From an uncultured Oscillospiraceae bacterium (GTDB lineage Bacteria; Bacillota; Clostridia; Oscillospirales; Oscillospiraceae), in assembly GCA_944387055.1 (NCBI GenBank), contig CALXDL010000063.1, positions 62,001 through 126,000 of the forward strand: a stretch of 64,000 nt of DNA, given 5' to 3'. The position numbers were made by a program, and so were the translations under genes. The notes under the pieces are model-generated. The model did not search any database. It had not been told where the DNA came from and was given only the letters and a program-made list of their open reading frames with translations. Below, piece by piece: positions 62,650 through 64,000 of the stretch (its first letter is position 1; every line of letters begins with the position of its first letter).

Positions 62650-62913
62650 TTGCGATCTTGGCATACGATGGTATAATGAGAGATATCACAATAGAGCGTG
62701 TGTCCACGCACAAGATCCTTGTGACCGGTCCAACCCCGCGTCCCCCCTCCTTCTCCAGGACCCTGGTCACGGACGGCTCGCCTGGCTGCCGCCAGGCCCA
62801 TCCGGAGGCTGCAGGGCGCGCTGCATGTCCATGGCGCCGTCATGGCAAAAGGGGATGGGCGGTCAAGACGAGCACAGAACAAGGAATGAGATCGAAGAAA
62901 GGACGTGTACAGT
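62650..62913 (+). promoter_or_regulatory. Promoter and long leader of the nitroreductase-family gene
   Basis: TTGCGA (62650-62655), 16 bases, TATAAT (62672-62677) is a good sigma-A promoter. The next gene starts at 62914, so the leader is about 230 bases. Its second half contains inverted repeats (GCCTGGC ... GCCAGGC near 62781-62798). I could not match it to a known riboswitch; the FMN element is not there. Confidence 0.55.
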
Positions 62914-63435
62914 ATGAACGAGACCCTGAAAGTCCTGCGGGAGCGCCGGAGCATCCGCAAATATGAAGCGCGGCAGATCGATCCCGCCGCGTTGGACGCC
63001 ATCTTGGAGGCGGGCACCTGGGCACCCTCCGGCATGGGGCGCCAGCCTGTCGTGATGGTGGCGATCCAAGACCCGGATACCCTCGCCGTACTCTCTCGTG
63101 TGAACGCGGAGATCATGGGCGCCCCGGGCACAGACCCCTTCTATGGTGCTCCCACCGCAGTGGCCGTGCTGGCGGACGGCGGCGCGGCCACCTGGCTCCA
63201 GGACGGCTCTTTGACGATGGGCTATCTGATGACGGCAGCTGCGTCCCTGGACATCGGCTCCTGTTGGATCAACCGGGCAATGGAGACGTTCGAACGTCCT
63301 GAGGGCAAAGCCCTGCTGCAGCGCTGGGGACTGCCCGACACATTGCGGGGCGTTGGCTTCTGCCTGCTGGGCTACGCCGATGGCGAGCCCCCGCAGCCCA
63401 AGCCCCGGAAGGCTGGCGCCATCGTCCGCCCCTGA
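62914..63435 (+). CDS. Nitroreductase-family flavoprotein
   Basis: 173 residues, short form of the FMN-dependent nitroreductase fold. LRERRSIRKYEARQIDPAAL is the typical FMN-phosphate-binding N-terminus. WAPSGMGRQPVVMVAI follows near residue 36, and LTMGYLMTAAASLDIGSCWI is the central dimer helix with the family pattern. The ending GFCLLGYADGEPP resembles VVGxGYPxxxP. It would reduce quinones, nitro compounds or enones with NAD(P)H. ATG at 62914 follows GAAAGGAC; a GTG at 62905 is too close to that site. Confidence 0.92.
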   Translation: MNETLKVLRERRSIRKYEARQIDPAALDAILEAGTWAPSGMGRQPVVMVAIQDPDTLAVLSRVNAEIMGAPGTDPFYGAPTAVAVLADGGAATWLQDGSLTMGYLMTAAASLDIGSCWINRAMETFERPEGKALLQRWGLPDTLRGVGFCLLGYADGEPPQPKPRKAGAIVRP

Positions 63436-63466
63436 GCATCTCGGTCCGTATCCGTCCCCCAGCAGA

Positions 63467-63508
63467 CGATCGCCCCGCGCGGCCATGAGCCGCGCGGGGC
63501 GATCGTTT
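63467..63508. terminator. Strong terminator between convergent genes
   Basis: A perfect 17-bp stem CGATCGCCCCGCGCGGC / GCCGCGCGGGGCGATCG with loop CATGA, then TTT. It ends the nitroreductase gene; the nifU-domain gene converges on it. Confidence 0.85.
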
Positions 63509-63532
63509 GCTGATAGGTGTATATTGCGTGCT

Positions 63533-63826
63533 TCAAAGATGGTGGTCCCGCAGCAGCCGCTTGGCCTGCTCCCACAATTCGTCGCTGACGGTCTGGACCA
63601 CCACCACCTTCCGGATCAGCTCCGGTGCGGCCTTTACCAGCTCTGCCTCCACCAGCGTCTCATTGGTCAGGTCGGCCGACGGGCATCCAGCGCACTGGCC
63701 CAGCAGCTTCACATACAGTACGCCGTCCTCCAAGTGGTCCACCTGGATCTCTCCTCCATGGGCCCGTAGCGCCGGGCGGACCTTCTCATCCAGGATCCTT
63801 TCGATGCGTGTACGCGCTTCACTCAT
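63533..63826 (-). CDS. NifU C-terminal-domain protein (Fe-S scaffold type)
   Basis: 97 residues. The Nfu domain is complete: VRPALRAHGGEIQVDHLEDG, then VKLLGQCAGCPSADLTNETL with the CxxC that can hold a 4Fe-4S cluster between subunits, and a C-terminal helix. It delivers Fe-S clusters to target proteins. ATG at 63826 has GGAGGAGACAGG upstream and lies inside the end of the upstream gene (8-base overlap), so the two are translationally coupled. Confidence 0.93.
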   Translation of the reverse strand: MSEARTRIERILDEKVRPALRAHGGEIQVDHLEDGVLYVKLLGQCAGCPSADLTNETLVEAELVKAAPELIRKVVVVQTVSDELWEQAKRLLRDHHL

Positions 63827-64000
63827 GTCCTGTCTCCTCCTGCGTGCCGCGCTTGGCGGCAGCGATCTCCTCGTGGATGCGGCGGCGCGTGTCGTCGAAG
63901 AGCAGCTCCCGGTTATGCCGGAAATACGCCTCGCATCCGAATTGCTCCACATACCAGCTGGTATCCGGCCCTGCGGTGATCTCCGTCACGAAGATCACCA
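63819..64000 (-). CDS. C-terminal fragment of an unidentified protein (5' end outside window)
   Basis: The last 59 codons of a gene continuing beyond the window edge: VIFVTEITAGPDTSWYVEQF, a segment CEAYFRHNRELLFDDTRRRI, and a hydrophilic end (KRGTQEETGHE). It ends in TGA at 63819, overlapping the nifU-domain gene. Too little remains to name the family. The coupling to an Nfu protein suggests, weakly, an Fe-S or redox partner. Confidence 0.7.
   Translation of the reverse strand, partial: VIFVTEITAGPDTSWYVEQFGCEAYFRHNRELLFDDTRRRIHEEIAAAKRGTQEETGHE

Noticed and set aside
62684..62913. FMN riboswitch or small SRP RNA in the nitroreductase leader
   Set aside because: The conserved sequence cores of both are absent; only generic hairpins are visible.
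62630..62917. 95-codon frame in the nitroreductase leader
   Set aside because: No ribosome site, biased composition and no family resemblance; it begins before the likely transcription start.

Overview
This is a GC-rich chromosomal window from a spore-forming, anaerobic, gut-type Clostridium relative. The best guess is Oscillospiraceae (the Flavonifractor / Lawsonibacter / Intestinimonas neighbourhood). The reasons are spoVT and spoIIID (Firmicutes endospore regulators), a PerR-type repressor next to rubrerythrin and a desulfoferrodoxin-like protein (anaerobe oxidative defence), a Gram-positive HPr with both His15 and Ser46, the paired glgC/glgD glycogen genes typical of Firmicutes, and LCP and LTA-synthase-type envelope enzymes. 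No rRNA, tRNA, CRISPR array, insertion sequence or prophage was seen.

Layout. 1-842: an anti-sigma-like gene (cut by the window edge) and an ECF sigma factor. 941-9823: a complete glycogen operon on the minus strand, glgB-glgC-glgD-glgA-glgP, with a consensus promoter upstream and a hairpin terminator at the end; GlgA has an unusual charged, repetitive tail. 10072-14180: a dicarboxylate/amino-acid symporter, spoVT, and two tandem COG0523/CobW-type GTPases, one with a histidine-rich metal-binding stretch and one joined to a DUF1980-like domain. 14502-21171: an accessory block with a divergent LysR regulator and a one-carbon gene set (panB paralogue, aminotransferase, cyclase-family hydrolase, formate/nitrite-type channel). 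Three members of this set are decayed: a permease, formate-tetrahydrofolate ligase, and folD. 21436-29438: a desulfoferrodoxin-like zinc-ribbon protein, a polytopic membrane protein, a 1054-residue membrane-anchored protein with three internal repeats, and an LTA-synthase-like enzyme with a small membrane partner.

29495-34210: a minus-strand operon combining a PEMT/ICMT-type methyltransferase, a GH3-superfamily adenylating enzyme and a membrane GGDEF/HD-GYP protein. 34766-36947: uvrC and HPr. 37197-39909: MarR, DUF1538 membrane protein and a PII-like protein. 40224-41257: perR-rbr with a promoter and a Per-box-like operator. 42156-52289: a HAD phosphatase, then a full minus-strand histidine operon (hisZG fusion, hisD, hisC, hisB, hisH, hisA, hisF, hisIE, hisJ) with three extra genes inserted, an operator-like inverted repeat over the -35 box and a terminator at its end. 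52510-57081: two lipoproteins, a cupin, a second ECF sigma/anti-sigma pair and a small hypothetical. 57085-64000: deoD, mtnA, an SLH-transglutaminase exoprotein and an LCP ligase, a small hypothetical, spoIIID, a nitroreductase-family protein, a NifU-domain protein and one truncated gene.

The most interesting region is the PanB-centred block. PanB chemistry uses methylene-THF, FolD interconverts methylene- and formyl-THF, Fhs interconverts formyl-THF and formate with ATP, and the channel moves formate. With an aminotransferase and a hydrolase alongside, and no panC or panD, the set reads as a catabolic route that removes a hydroxymethyl group from a 2-oxo acid and excretes it as formate. This is inference from gene content; the substrate is not known.
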